Shown: positions 9,990 through 18,363 of the stretch, in pieces
Numbering within the stretch: position 1 is the stretch's first letter
Layout of the letters: every line of letters starts with the position of its first letter
Assembly (NCBI GenBank): GCA_023375785.1
Contig: SZWC01009447.1
Span: 43,016 to 66,938, forward strand
Reading direction: 5' to 3'
DNA: 23,923 bases
Source of the DNA: Penium margaritaceum
Lineage: Eukaryota > Streptophyta > Zygnematophyceae > Desmidiales > Peniaceae
The notes under the pieces: generated by a model
What the model saw: the letters and a program-made list of their open reading frames with translations, nothing else
Told to the model about the DNA's origin: nothing
Databases searched by the model: none
Program-made: the position numbers and the translations under genes

Positions 9990-11011
9990 AAAAAACTAAA
10001 CAAGCGCTCTCACCGAAATCTATGGTGAACCCCCAAAGTTTCAACAAACTTAGATTGAAGGAGATGATACAAACCCAGCAATGAAGTTAAAGATTTCAAA
10101 ATTTGTAATTGCTCGATGAAAAACGTTACTAGGCAGTAGGGTGAATTGCATTAAGCACTAGCTATACATCAATGACCAGTGTTGGATAAGTCGAGCACAT
10201 CTATACAGAAATAAGAACCACAATGAGGCATATACTGGATGCGAGCAACGCGTACAAGGTTGCACCGTGATTGCGTGAGTGGCTACTACGAGAATCTCTG
10301 CCAAGAAGTCGGGGGGATTCAAGAATATCCGGGTGTGGTTTTCTAAAGGGTTCGGTCACCATATACCCAGTTTTCGGAACTATGCAGCTGATATGCCACA
10401 GTCACGTATGATACAACGCAGGTATCAATGGACCGCAAGAAATAACGCATGTATCAACGCCGACCAATAAAGCAACAAGCCCCCCACACGTTAAAAAGAA
10501 ATCCATCTGGGAATTGAATGAATTTAATAGCTCCGTAGCCCATGCACTATTCGTTCACATGTGAATTGTGACTGAGCAGAACCCATATGTCCAACCGCCG
10601 GTACATGTCCAAAGCACCGGTGGAGGTTCGGTAGACACAGCTTGTAAAAACAATGCCCTGCACAAAGCATGTTGTCTCGGGCCTAAGTTTGACGTAAAAA
10701 GTTGCAAGTTTTTGCACCATTTGCATGAATGTTATGCATCCGTGAAGGCATTAGACATGTGTCATCGGATATCTTTGCAACAAATGGCATCGCGCCGTGA
10801 GTGACAATAGAGCAGGTCCTCGTCATCGTCACTGACAAGGTAGTACGCCAACCGCCACCTTGCCGGCAACAACGGCCACATTTGATGTGACGTAGTCGAA
10901 AATGTGCAGAAGCCCAACTGTAGCATAAACCGAGGTGAAAGTTGCAGTTCATACTTTAACTGGCCAGCACTTGCAAGTCTACGTTCATTACGTTCAATTC
11001 GATACCCGGCC
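9990..11011. other. DNA upstream of the small-gene cluster
   Basis: Two modest plus-strand frames (10279-10470 and 10568-10804) are open but begin with GTG rather than ATG and match nothing I know. The second is Cys- and His-rich. Its downstream part (10750-10765, GCATTAGACATGTGTCA) resembles the DMC box of unit 2 at about 11643, so it might be a very decayed further unit. That is a weak suggestion. Confidence 0.35.
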
Positions 11012-11299
11012 ATGGCGTCCTCGTACCACTTGTCGCTGAATGGTCGACCATTGCCGCCGCTGGAGAAATGGACGGGAGATGTCAACGATGCCTGCCACAT
11101 GGACCCGTATGATGCGTGGGTCGGGTGGGTGAACATCAAATGCATGTGGGACTCAAATGGTCTTGGCCCATATCCTGCTGACCTGTACAACATGTGCTGG
11201 CTCATGGGTGTGAAACCGCCGCATCGCCGTCTGGCATGGCGCCCGCCTCACTGGCAGCCATGGGTCCATCCGGACCCGCTGTGGTGTGCGAGATTGTAG
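11012..11299 (+). CDS. small Trp/His/Pro-rich protein, tandem unit 1 (unknown family)
   Basis: 95 codons with a good Kozak context (GGCCATGG, G at -3 and +4). The frame is open for 36 codons further upstream, but the tandem copy also has an ATG near this point, so this start is preferred. The product is unusual: 10 Trp, 11 Pro and a conserved ending PPHWQPWVHPDPLWCARL directly before the stop. I see no signal peptide, transmembrane helix or known domain. Unit 2 repeats the layout GRP-[LM]-PPL, DAW, NIK, P-x-D, MC, M-x-V, PH and the same ending. In the last 18 codons nine differ only at the third base, one Leu codon differs silently and one codon changes the residue. That points to selection on this protein. 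A 147-codon minus-strand frame over 10762-11205 is not supported by this pattern. Function unknown. Confidence 0.6.
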   Translation: MASSYHLSLNGRPLPPLEKWTGDVNDACHMDPYDAWVGWVNIKCMWDSNGLGPYPADLYNMCWLMGVKPPHRRLAWRPPHWQPWVHPDPLWCARL

Positions 11300-11435
11300 C
11301 CCGGGAATGTCTAGACAGAACAAAGAAGGTACGAGACGCATTTCAATGATGAACCACTGCTTATTCTGAAGTTTAAAAGTCACGACCTCCGCGGTAAGTA
11401 CGTCTCGTGCATTGGCACACTTTTCATGTGGAAGC

Positions 11436-11759
11436 ATGTCTTACTCGAATCGGCTGAAGCTCCGAGGTCGTCCCATGCCGCCGCTCCACTTATGGGATGA
11501 AGGTCCGGATGCCCCTCACTTTGGTCCATGGGGTGAAATCCTTCCTCCACGCCCTCGTATGGATCAGTTTGATGCATGGTTCGTGTGAAACAATATCAAG
11601 AGCCTCTGGTACTCGAAGAACTTTTGGCCCCCTCCAAGTGATGCATTCGACATGTGCCACATCATGTGTGTGAATCTACCACATTGCCATCCTATCTGGT
11701 GCCCTCCACACTGGCAGCCCTGGGTTCATCCAGATCCTCTATGGTGTGCTACACTCTGA
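11436..11759 (+). pseudogene. small Trp/His/Pro-rich protein, tandem unit 2 (one nonsense codon)
   Basis: 108 codons including the stop, paralogous to the unit at 11012-11299. It has GRPMPPLHLW near its start, then extra residues around PWGEILPPRPR that unit 1 lacks, DAWFV, an in-frame TGA at 11578-11580, NNIK, DAFDMC and the ending PPHWQPWVHPDPLWCATL. The TGA falls where unit 1 has TGG (Trp) and is a one-base change. Apart from this the frame is intact over its full length, so the loss is recent, or the codon is bypassed. A strong 5' splice-site match (GGTAAGTA) at 11391 precedes it, so an exon role cannot be excluded. Function unknown. Confidence 0.55.
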
Positions 11760-11770
11760 AGCACTTAGGC

Positions 11771-12240
11771 CAGTGAAGAACCTGGTACATTGTTCATTTT
11801 TGCATGACATTTTATACATGAAATCCCGGGTGTTTTTGTATGTTTGTAGTCTTAGTTAACACGCATATGACAGGTCCAACACATGTGTATGAAATAATTG
11901 CTGCAGATCATGAAACATAACGGAAGTATGTCTTGGTCACTAACAACATTGGGCATGGCGAATGGCCAGCCATGCCAACCATGGCAGTACTGTATGGTAC
12001 GCCAGACTATGACCATGTAGGCCCGTGAAAGACCGGATACATGGCTTATCCTGTGATGAAATTTCATATGTGAAATGCCGGGTATTCTTCTAATTCTATT
12101 ATCTGCATGCATACGCATATGACATGTCCCTCACAATTTTATGGAGGAAGAGCTGCAGAACATGAAACACATCGGTTGTATGTCTCATTCACAATCAACT
12201 TTGGACATAACGCTCGTGACTCATACAATTATGTGCTTAC
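11771..12240 (+). repeat. tandem duplication carrying decayed units 3 and 4
   Basis: Two copies of a roughly 245-bp segment (about 11771-12025 and 12026-12240) align with clear homology, for example around TGAAAT-CCGGGT, CGCATATGACA and CTGCAGA-CATGAAACA. Each ends in a short unit opening. ATG 11938 begins MSWSLTTLGMANGQPCQPW and stops at 12030. ATG 12180 begins MSHSQSTLDIT. The bases before and after ATG 11938 (GGAAGTATGTCTT) match those at unit 2's ATG 11436 (GGAAGCATGTCTT) at 12 of 13 positions. The following NGQPCQPW resembles NGRPLPPL of unit 1. They look like truncated copies of the same unit. Confidence 0.5.
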
Positions 12241-12479
12241 AAAGGTGTGAACAAAACATTTTGACTTCACTTGGTAGGACACTTATAAGCAACAATCATT
12301 TTGTACTTCCTGTACTCGGTAGCTCATGGATACTCCCATAGTTTATTGCACTCATGTGCCTGGTGTCATCTTACATGGCAAGCATTCATAGCAGGAATCC
12401 CAGTGTTCCACCATTTCAATGACGATTTCAAGAAAAGGTCTGGATAACGTCTGTAATGTTTGTGTATGCAGCCTAAACA
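12241..12479. other. spacer, nothing recognised
   Basis: Lies between the tandem cluster and the stop codon of the minus-strand gene-like region. No supported feature. Confidence 0.4.
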
Positions 12480-13190
12480 TTACTTATAAGGACCAGGCTT
12501 GCCATTCACTATCCACTGCTGCACCTGTGGGGGTAGCGTGTGCATCCAAGCAATGATGTCACACATGGGGCACAAGTGCACAGATGTGCCAGAATTATGT
12601 GAACGATCGGGATTAATGACCATCCCTTCGTCAACTTCTTCAACAACATCGTAGAACACTTCTTCTGGTGTGTAATCCGGTAGAGCACCCATGTGAAAGG
12701 GTTGAGGGCACGTGCTGTAGTACAGCCTGACCTCAAAATGCCTCCATTCCTTTGCAACCTTGACAGCAAGTAACATGTGCCAGCTCCACACAGAAACGAA
12801 GTGACCATAGGCATTGCTGTTGTGGACAGTGTACACTCCATTGGTACTTGGTGTAAATGTTTGAGAGAAGTACAAATGCCTTTGATCCCTGCTTTTATGC
12901 TTTGTAATGAAACATGTTACACATCTTTCTCACTATAGTAAAGTACATGTTGTCCTTAGTACAGGGTTAACACAAGTTAAGGGCAATGCAAGTGTGCACT
13001 TTCATTTTCACCATACCATGAATGTGGAGTTGGGAAGGTTTTCCACTGCAAAAGACTTGACACTTTTCAAAGGAAACAAAGGCCTAGGACTCACAACCAC
13101 CCCTGAGACAAGCACACCAGCATGGTCATCACACATTGTGGCTGGCCACTGCTCATGCGGAGTACACAATTCGCTCAGGACTTGGATGTA
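12480..13190 (-). CDS. unclassified two-exon gene-like region
   Basis: On the minus strand the segment 13190-13012 reads open (HEQWPATMCDDHAGVLVS to NLPNSTFM). The segment 12888-12480 reads open for about 136 codons to a TAA. A donor (ATG|GTGAAA, GT at 13011-13010) and an acceptor (AAAAGCAG|G, AG at 12890-12889) join them in frame across a 123-bp intron, creating a Trp codon at the junction. The downstream part includes NGVYTVHNSNAYGHF and WRHFEVRLYY, an acidic stretch (DVVEEVDEG) and a C-x2-C (CPMC). Just upstream another frame reads VYKGVFIGRSPSLKV up to about 13155, so a one-base frameshift may have broken the N-terminus. No family recognised. It lies directly downstream of the MULE transposase on the same strand and may be a second element-encoded gene or a host gene. 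Confidence 0.45.
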
Positions 13191-13307
13191 CCTTCAGACT
13201 TGGGCTGCGGCCAATGAACACTCCCTTGTACACTAGCACTGTGACATGACATTGCTGTTAGCAGAGTGTTCTTGGCCGTGAAAGGAAATGAAGACGTCCA
13301 CATGAAC

Positions 13308-14518
13308 CTAAGGACATGAGTAGGGGAAAGACTCACATTGAAGTCCAAGTGCATCCATGCCTCTTACTGCGTGCCTCCCCACCTCTTCCTCTGCCTCATC
13401 ATCCGCATGCTCTGCTCCTGCATCGTCTTCTATTACCTCTTCTCCTACGTCACCGTATGCGTCATGTTCCAGTGCACCATACTGCTCCATGAGTCTCGCA
13501 CCTTCAGCGTCGTGCTCTTCTTGTGTAAGCAGTCCATTCTCTGGCTCCGCCGTATACCCCAGGGAGTCCTCACTGCCACTGCCGGAGACATTATCGTTGA
13601 AGTCATCTGCGGCTGCCTCTCCCACCACCTTGTTTGTCGAGGACCCCCTTGTGTCTACTTCAGGATCGTAGTCCGACGCATCACTGTCGTCAGTTACTGC
13701 CCCTTCTTCTCTCCCTGCCCCTTCTTCTCTCTCTGCATGTGCACCTGCTCCTACTACTGCAGCTTCACATTCTTCTCTTAGCCCTGCTAATGCTTCGTCA
13801 GACCTAGGTGCAGCTGGGTTGGGACACCTCTTTTTTGTGTGACCCTTACGGCCACACTTTGGGCAGATGAAGTTCCATTTCCGGAGCAGCGCACGCTCCA
13901 TGCGGGCACTCCTAGGACGACCACGGCCCTGCCGCGGACCTGGTTTCCCCCTGCCAGACGGTGCAGGTTGGTAGAGTCTAGAGGCGGAGAGTGAGGGCAT
14001 GGGGTTGCCGTAGGTGAGGCTCTATTACCTCACTGTCTACCCGCGGCTCACGTGTGCAGTCGGGTCCTCACCCACCTCCACCATGATGGCACAGGCATGC
14101 TGGCATGGCTGGCCGAACTCGTGCCACCGGCGACACTCACAACTTCCCATGGTGCAATCCACGTACCGCCGGACGTTTGTTGGGCCATGAACCGTTGCCA
14201 TGGATGGCCCATTCATCACGATGTCGTAGTCGTGTGCAATTGCAAAATTGTGAAGAAGGCATTTTGTGTGAGCCGGAGCAAGAGTCTCGTTGCACTTGGC
14301 TATCTGCTCGCGGCGCTGTGCCATGATGTCGTGCACAAAGTAGTACACTTGCAGGAAGCAGTAGAAGGGATAGAGTTTATGAAGGGACTTGAGATGGGCG
14401 TTCAAGGACTCTGAAGAGTTGCTTGTGATGTGCCCCTCCCTACGAACAGGGCACATGTATGACATGCACTTTTGTAGCGGTATGCCACCCTGCCCGTCTT
14501 GTCTTGGGATGAGGTAGT
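13308..14518 (-). pseudogene. MULE transposase, C-terminal part (catalytic Glu, SWIM finger, AT-hook, CCHC knuckle, acidic tail)
   Basis: From 14518 the frame continues the transposase after the copia insert. SSESLNAH carries the expected third catalytic acidic residue (Glu at 14411-14409). A SWIM zinc finger follows (C-x-C at 14141-14133, C-x-H at 14105-14097), as in MuDR transposases, where it contributes to DNA or protein contact. After a frame break at about 14010-14045 a second stretch (14000-13308) has a GRGRPR AT-hook-like basic region, a CCHC knuckle CPKCGRKGHTKKRC at 13865-13824, and about 120 residues rich in Asp/Glu. The transposase would act in the nucleus to cut element ends. The tail may end by splicing near 13328 (T|GTGAGT). 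Confidence 0.85.
14514..14518. repeat. target site duplication, left copy (GTAGT)
   Basis: Identical to 20465-20469 and directly abuts the TG of the 5' LTR. Five bases is the usual length for copia integration. Confidence 0.93.
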
Positions 14519-15230
14519 TGTTAAAAAGTGCCCCTACCATGGATGCCTTTGCCGTTTTCCTGGTCCGACCACTAGAGAGTGGTTGGATGTCCAATATGAT
14601 TGTATATTTGGACTCCTTGGAGTTTTCCATGCGATTTCGAGCTTTCAGTTGCTCGATTTGGTTGAGAATCCAGAGAGTTAGCCCTACCCAAAGTTTGGGT
14701 GGTGCGGCGGGTGGAATCTGGTACCCGTCGGAGGTGACGGGAAACTCCACCGCCAGTGGTCCGTGTTCAGCTCCAACTGGCTCCATAGACCCCAAGGCCC
14801 TAGAGGAAGCAACCAGGGAGGTCCCCTGGACCAGGTCAAGCCGCCCTTTGACTTGTAAATCAAAGAAAGGCGCTTCGAGCCGTCGTCGGCTCGTGTCGGA
14901 GACGACTCACGTCGGCGGCAGCCAAAGGCGGCTCCACCAAGGGCTGCTTGGATAGGCGTAGCAGGGACTAAATTGCTCCGTTTTGGGCGTGCTTGGATGC
15001 GTTGGAAATCTCAGATCGCATGCTATAAGAATCTGATGAAATCTCACCAAAACAACTAACCATTAATGATTTGCAGCCTTTCTCAGTTTCAGCAAACTGC
15101 ATTCTTCCAGAATTCTACTCCCTTGGTGTTGTGGCGACCCAAATCACACAGCTCCCTTGGAAGTCTCTTTGCACTAAGAAGCCGTGGACACTTAGGCAGT
15201 TCAGGGCACGCCAAGACAGCATTCCTGACA
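14519..15230 (+). repeat. copia 5' LTR
   Basis: Runs from TGTTAAAAAG to CCTGACA. It pairs with 19751-20464. A TATA-like TATAAGA at 15024-15030 is conserved in the 3' copy (20257-20263) and is the best candidate for the element's promoter. The LTR holds a GC-rich inverted block around 14870-14945 (GAGCCGTCGTCGGCTCG). Confidence 0.95.
15024..15030 (+). promoter_or_regulatory. putative TATA box in the copia LTR
   Basis: TATAAGA lies about 200 bp from the LTR's 3' end and is preserved at 20257-20263 even though neighbouring bases differ. Position and conservation fit a Pol II promoter; the start site is not determined. Confidence 0.45.
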
Positions 15231-15355
15231 AAGGGTTATGGGCCCACAGCCCTGACCTGCCTATCAAGACGTTCACGGCTTCCGCAACGCACGGGAGTGT
15301 CGCTCCGGGCGACTTCGCCGTCGCACTTTGAGACTGTCCATTGCAGAAGTTCAGC
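15231..15355 (+). other. copia leader with no canonical primer site
   Basis: The sequence after the LTR is AAGGGTTATGGGCCCACAGC. The initiator-Met primer site usual in plant copia elements (TGGTATCAGAGC) is absent. TGGGCCCAC starting at 15239 is the only TGG-leading candidate and would need a different tRNA. It may also be decayed. No clean polypurine tract is visible directly before the 3' LTR either. Confidence 0.5.
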
Positions 15356-16195
15356 ATGACATAGAAGACAGAGTTCTCGCCCATCCAAAAGTGCATGGGT
15401 GGCCCTGGTTTTGGGCTGTGGCGATGGTATTCTTAGATCTACCTTGTGCACAGGGGACTGCTGGAGCTCATGAAGGGCACGGAGGTTCAAGATGCGAGCG
15501 CAACGGACGAGGAGAAGACGGCCTTCGCGAGGAAGAACACAGAGGCATTGATGCTCCTATTGTCGGCGCTACATGAATCTCAGTGGGGCTACATCCAAGG
15601 CTGCAACCTGGCAGCTGACGCGTAGAAGAAGCTCTACTCCATCCACCAACCAACATCCCTAGCCAATAAGATCTTCGCAATGAAGCGACTCTTGACGGTG
15701 AGGATCGAGGAGGGTGAGGACGTCATTTCCGCCATGTAACAGATCGAGTCTCTTGCCTCGCAATGCAATGATGTGGGGTGGAAGATTGACACGAAGATGC
15801 AGGCAATGGTGCTCCTCATGGCTCTACCTGACAGTTGGAGTCCTCTTATCACCGTGCTGGGAGATTGGGAGGAGGATAAACTCACCTACGGCGCATTCAC
15901 CGAGTACAACCGCAACGAGGTGCACCGTCGGAGCGGTGGCGAGACCTCGTCATCCTCAACAGTCTTGGTCACCAAAACACAGCGTGGCAACAGCAGCGGC
16001 AAGTGAGGCTGCGGTAAGGGCGGCGGCAAGAAGGGCGCCAAGAGGGGTGCATGTCATAATTGTGGCAAGGAGGGCCATTGGGCCAAGGAGTGCCCGGAGA
16101 AGGCGCAGTCCGGGGGCAAGGGTGCCGAAGGCAAGAAGGCACTCCTCAATGGCACAAAGAACCACGACCTGAAGGGCGCCAACCGGAGGTGCCTC
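15356..16195 (+). pseudogene. copia gag with CCHC zinc knuckle
   Basis: The frame from ATG 15356 reads a copia UBN2-type gag: GLLELMKG, a KNTEALMLLLSALHESQWGY block, LANKIFAMKRLLTVR and ALPDSWSPLITVLGD. A nucleocapsid knuckle CHNCGKEGHWAKEC follows at 16052-16093. In-frame stops occur at 15362 (TAG), 15623 (TAG), 15737 (TAA) and 16004 (TGA), so no full-length gag can be made. Apart from these stops the reading frame has no indel from 15356 to about 17460. The protein would form the virus-like particle. Confidence 0.9.
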
Positions 16196-17503
16196 GACTC
16201 AGGTGCGGAGGAGCATACCCAAGTCGAGAAGGTGGGGTTCATCAACTACACCAAGTCTGCAAAGTCCATGGTGACCGCCAACGACAAGGTCCAACCTGCG
16301 GCCGGCCAAGGTGATGTGGACGTAGAGGTGGTGGTTGGTGGTAAAAAGACGCAATGTGTTATCTAAAATGTGCAACATGTCCCCGGCCTGGCCGACATAT
16401 TGAGTGTGAGCCGCTTGACAAACAAGGGGTATGAAGTGCTCTTCCGCAGGAAAGGTGCAGTCGTGCGGATGGACGGTGCTGGCGAGGTCGTGCTTGAGGC
16501 GAAGCGCGAGGGAGGACTCTACATTGTTGACACAAAAGTCATCCCCTTGGCAGCAGACGCAGCGGACCCGCAAGCACGCTCCGTCAACCTCGCTAAAGGT
16601 GGGGGAGCAGACCTGCAGCTGTGGCATCGACGGCTGGGGCACTTGTCGCCCGCAGTCGTGCAGAAGATGGTGAAGCGCGACATGGTTTGCGGCCTCAACA
16701 TCACCGGTGCAGCAGACGCAGCACCAGATTCCGTAGAGCACAAGTGCAAGTCTTGCATCGTGGGCAAGGCAAAGCGTAAGCCGTTTGAAGACGGACAACG
16801 GCAGGCCGAGACCCTGCTCAAGGTTGTGCACAGTGATGTGTGCGGACGGATCAAGACGCCGTCCATTTGGGGCGCGCGGTACTTCGTCACCTTCATCGAT
16901 GATTGCAGCAGAAAACTCTTTGTCTACTTCATGAAGCGGAAGAGCGATGTGCTGGACCGGCTGAAGAAGTACGTTGTAGCGGTGGAGAGGCAGACTGGCC
17001 GCAAGGTCAGAGCGCTACGCAACGACAATGGCAGCGAGTACGTGGGCTGCGGAGGGTGGCTGAAGGAGCAGGGCATTGAGTGGCAGCCGACCACTCCGTA
17101 CACGCCTCAATCTAATGGCGTGGCGGAGCGTGTGAACCAGACGCTACTCACCTTGGCGCAGACAATGCTCGTGGATGCAAAGTTGCCACGGAGCCTGTGG
17201 GCCGAGGCCGTGAGTACGGCGTGCTACATCACCAACATCACCCCAACTGCAGTACTGAAGGGGAAGGGCGGTTGGAAGACGCCGCAGGAGGCTTGGAGTA
17301 GGCGCAAACCAAGTGTGGCGCACCTGAAAGCGTTCGGGTGCAAGGCGCACGCGTTGGCGCAGGCCGGGCAAAGAAAGGACTCCAAACTGGACCCGCATGT
17401 AAAGGCGTACGCGTTTGTCGGATACGAGAGTGCGCTCAAGGCGTACCGCCTCTTTGATCCACGGACGCAGGACCGTCATCACCAGCCGCAACGTCACGTT
17501 TGA
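16196..17503 (+). pseudogene. copia protease and integrase
   Basis: The protease active-site motif DSGA is at 16196-16207. The TAA at 16364 interrupts the frame. The 377-codon stretch from 16370 then contains the GAG-pre-integrase zinc site (H and H in HRRLGH, C-x2-C in CKSC) and the integrase core. All three catalytic residues are kept: Asp in HSDVCG at 16835, Asp in RNDNGSEY at 17024 and Glu in NGVAERVNQ at 17126. The conserved AFGCKAH and FVGYESALKAYRLFDP blocks follow. A one-base insertion near 17470 (DPRT) shifts the frame, and TGA at 17501 ends this one. Confidence 0.92.
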
Positions 17504-17860
17504 TGAGCAGCAGAGCTACTGCAACAGCAACAACATTGACGCAGCACACTCTCCAAAGCAGGGGGAGTGGTTCCAACTCCTTGAGCGTGAGGAGGAGCCA
17601 ACGGCTGCAGAGGTCGATGACGGGTCTTCGGAGGATGGCGGTGCTGGAGCGCAGCAGGGCAATGCAGCAGGTGCAGGTGCCGCTGGAGCGCAGGACGTAG
17701 CAGTCGACGCGGGGGAGCCCGCGGCCAAGGACAACGTTGCAGCACAGCAGTAGCAGGACCAGCAGCCAGCGTTGCCAAGGTCGCCACGTCGCAGTCGGAG
17801 GCGGCGGAATGCGGCAAAGCGGTATGACACAAGCACGGGCCGCTGGGTTGGCATGGCGGT
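17460..17860 (+). pseudogene. copia integrase-RT linker in a shifted frame
   Basis: After the frameshift the coding sense continues as VITSRNVTFDEQ and an acidic, Ala/Gly-rich linker with a TAG at 17751, then SRRRRNAAKRYDTSTGRWVG. A second shift near 17850 moves it into the RT frame. The linker is poorly conserved in copia elements generally. Confidence 0.75.
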
Positions 17861-17869
17861 GCATGATGG

Positions 17870-18362
17870 CGGCCGCAAAGGAGCCGACAACAGTGCAAGA
17901 GGCACTTGCACGGCATGACGGGCAGCAGTGGGGCGAAGCAATAAAATCTGAACTTGCGTCGCTTGCTGAGAACGGCACTTGGGAGCTGGTGGATCGGCCT
18001 GAGGGGGCGAAGGTGATCAGCTCCAAGTGGGTGTTCAAGGTGAAGCTCTCCAAGGACATCAAGGTGGAGAAGTACAAGGCGCGGCTAGTGGCGAAGGGGT
18101 ACGTGCAGCGGAAAGGTGAACACTACGATGAGACGTTCGCGCCCGTCGCCAAGTTCACAAGCATCCGGACGATCCTCGCGGTGGCAGCCGCAAAGGACAT
18201 GGAGATCCACCAAATGGATGTCAAGACGGCATTCCTGAACGGCATCATCGACAAGGAGATCTACCTTGAGGTGCCGGAGGGGGTGGATGCACCGGAGGGC
18301 AAGGTGTGCAAGCTGCAGAAGGCCTTGTACGGGCTAAAACAGGCGCCCAGGTGCTGGTACCA
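17870..18362 (+). pseudogene. copia reverse transcriptase, N-terminal part (first copy)
   Basis: Reads MAAAKEPTTVQEALA, a TWELVDRPEGAKVISSKWVF block, YKARLVAKGY, QMDVKTAFLNG with the first catalytic Asp, and LYGLKQAPRCWY. It then stops at the N at 18363. These are the defining N-terminal RT blocks of Ty1/copia. The last 258 bases are repeated immediately after the N. Confidence 0.9.
18105..18362 (+). repeat. 258-bp direct repeat in RT, copy 1
   Basis: Copies 18105-18362 and 18364-18621 are nearly identical (about four differences, for example GGTGAAC/GGCGAAC and CCCAGGT/CCCAAGT), with a single N between them. This is most simply an unmerged overlap at an assembly join. The differences could reflect sequencing error or two element copies. 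A real tandem duplication is possible but less likely. Confidence 0.9.
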
Positions 18363-18363
18363 N
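18363..18363. other. single ambiguous base (N)
   Basis: The only N in the window, placed exactly between the two 258-bp copies. It probably marks a scaffold join. Confidence 0.95.

Noticed and set aside
10568..10804. 78-codon Cys/His-rich plus frame as a gene
   Set aside because: It has no ATG at its start and no family resemblance; listed only as a possible decayed unit.
10762..11205. 147-codon minus-strand frame overlapping small-protein unit 1
   Set aside because: The changes between units 1 and 2 follow plus-strand codon positions, so the plus frame is favoured and this one is a shadow.
13299..13328. A roughly 29-base GT-AG intron at the end of the MULE acidic tail
   Set aside because: Too short for normal splicing. 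If GTGAGT at 13328 is a donor, its acceptor must lie further downstream and could not be fixed.
13338..13781. 147-codon plus-strand Cys/Leu-rich frame
   Set aside because: It lies opposite the MULE acidic tail, and its composition is what antisense of Asp/Glu codons gives.
14037..14795. A 252-codon minus-strand frame that seems to be one protein
   Set aside because: Its first 92 residues are antisense to the copia LTR and only the rest is MULE transposase. The fusion is an accident of the insertion.
16199..16831. 210-codon minus-strand frame
   Set aside because: Antisense to the well-supported copia protease-integrase frame.
17436..18077. Long minus-strand frames of 213, 140 and 141 codons
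   Set aside because: They are antisense to the GC-rich copia integrase-RT linker and carry no recognisable domain.
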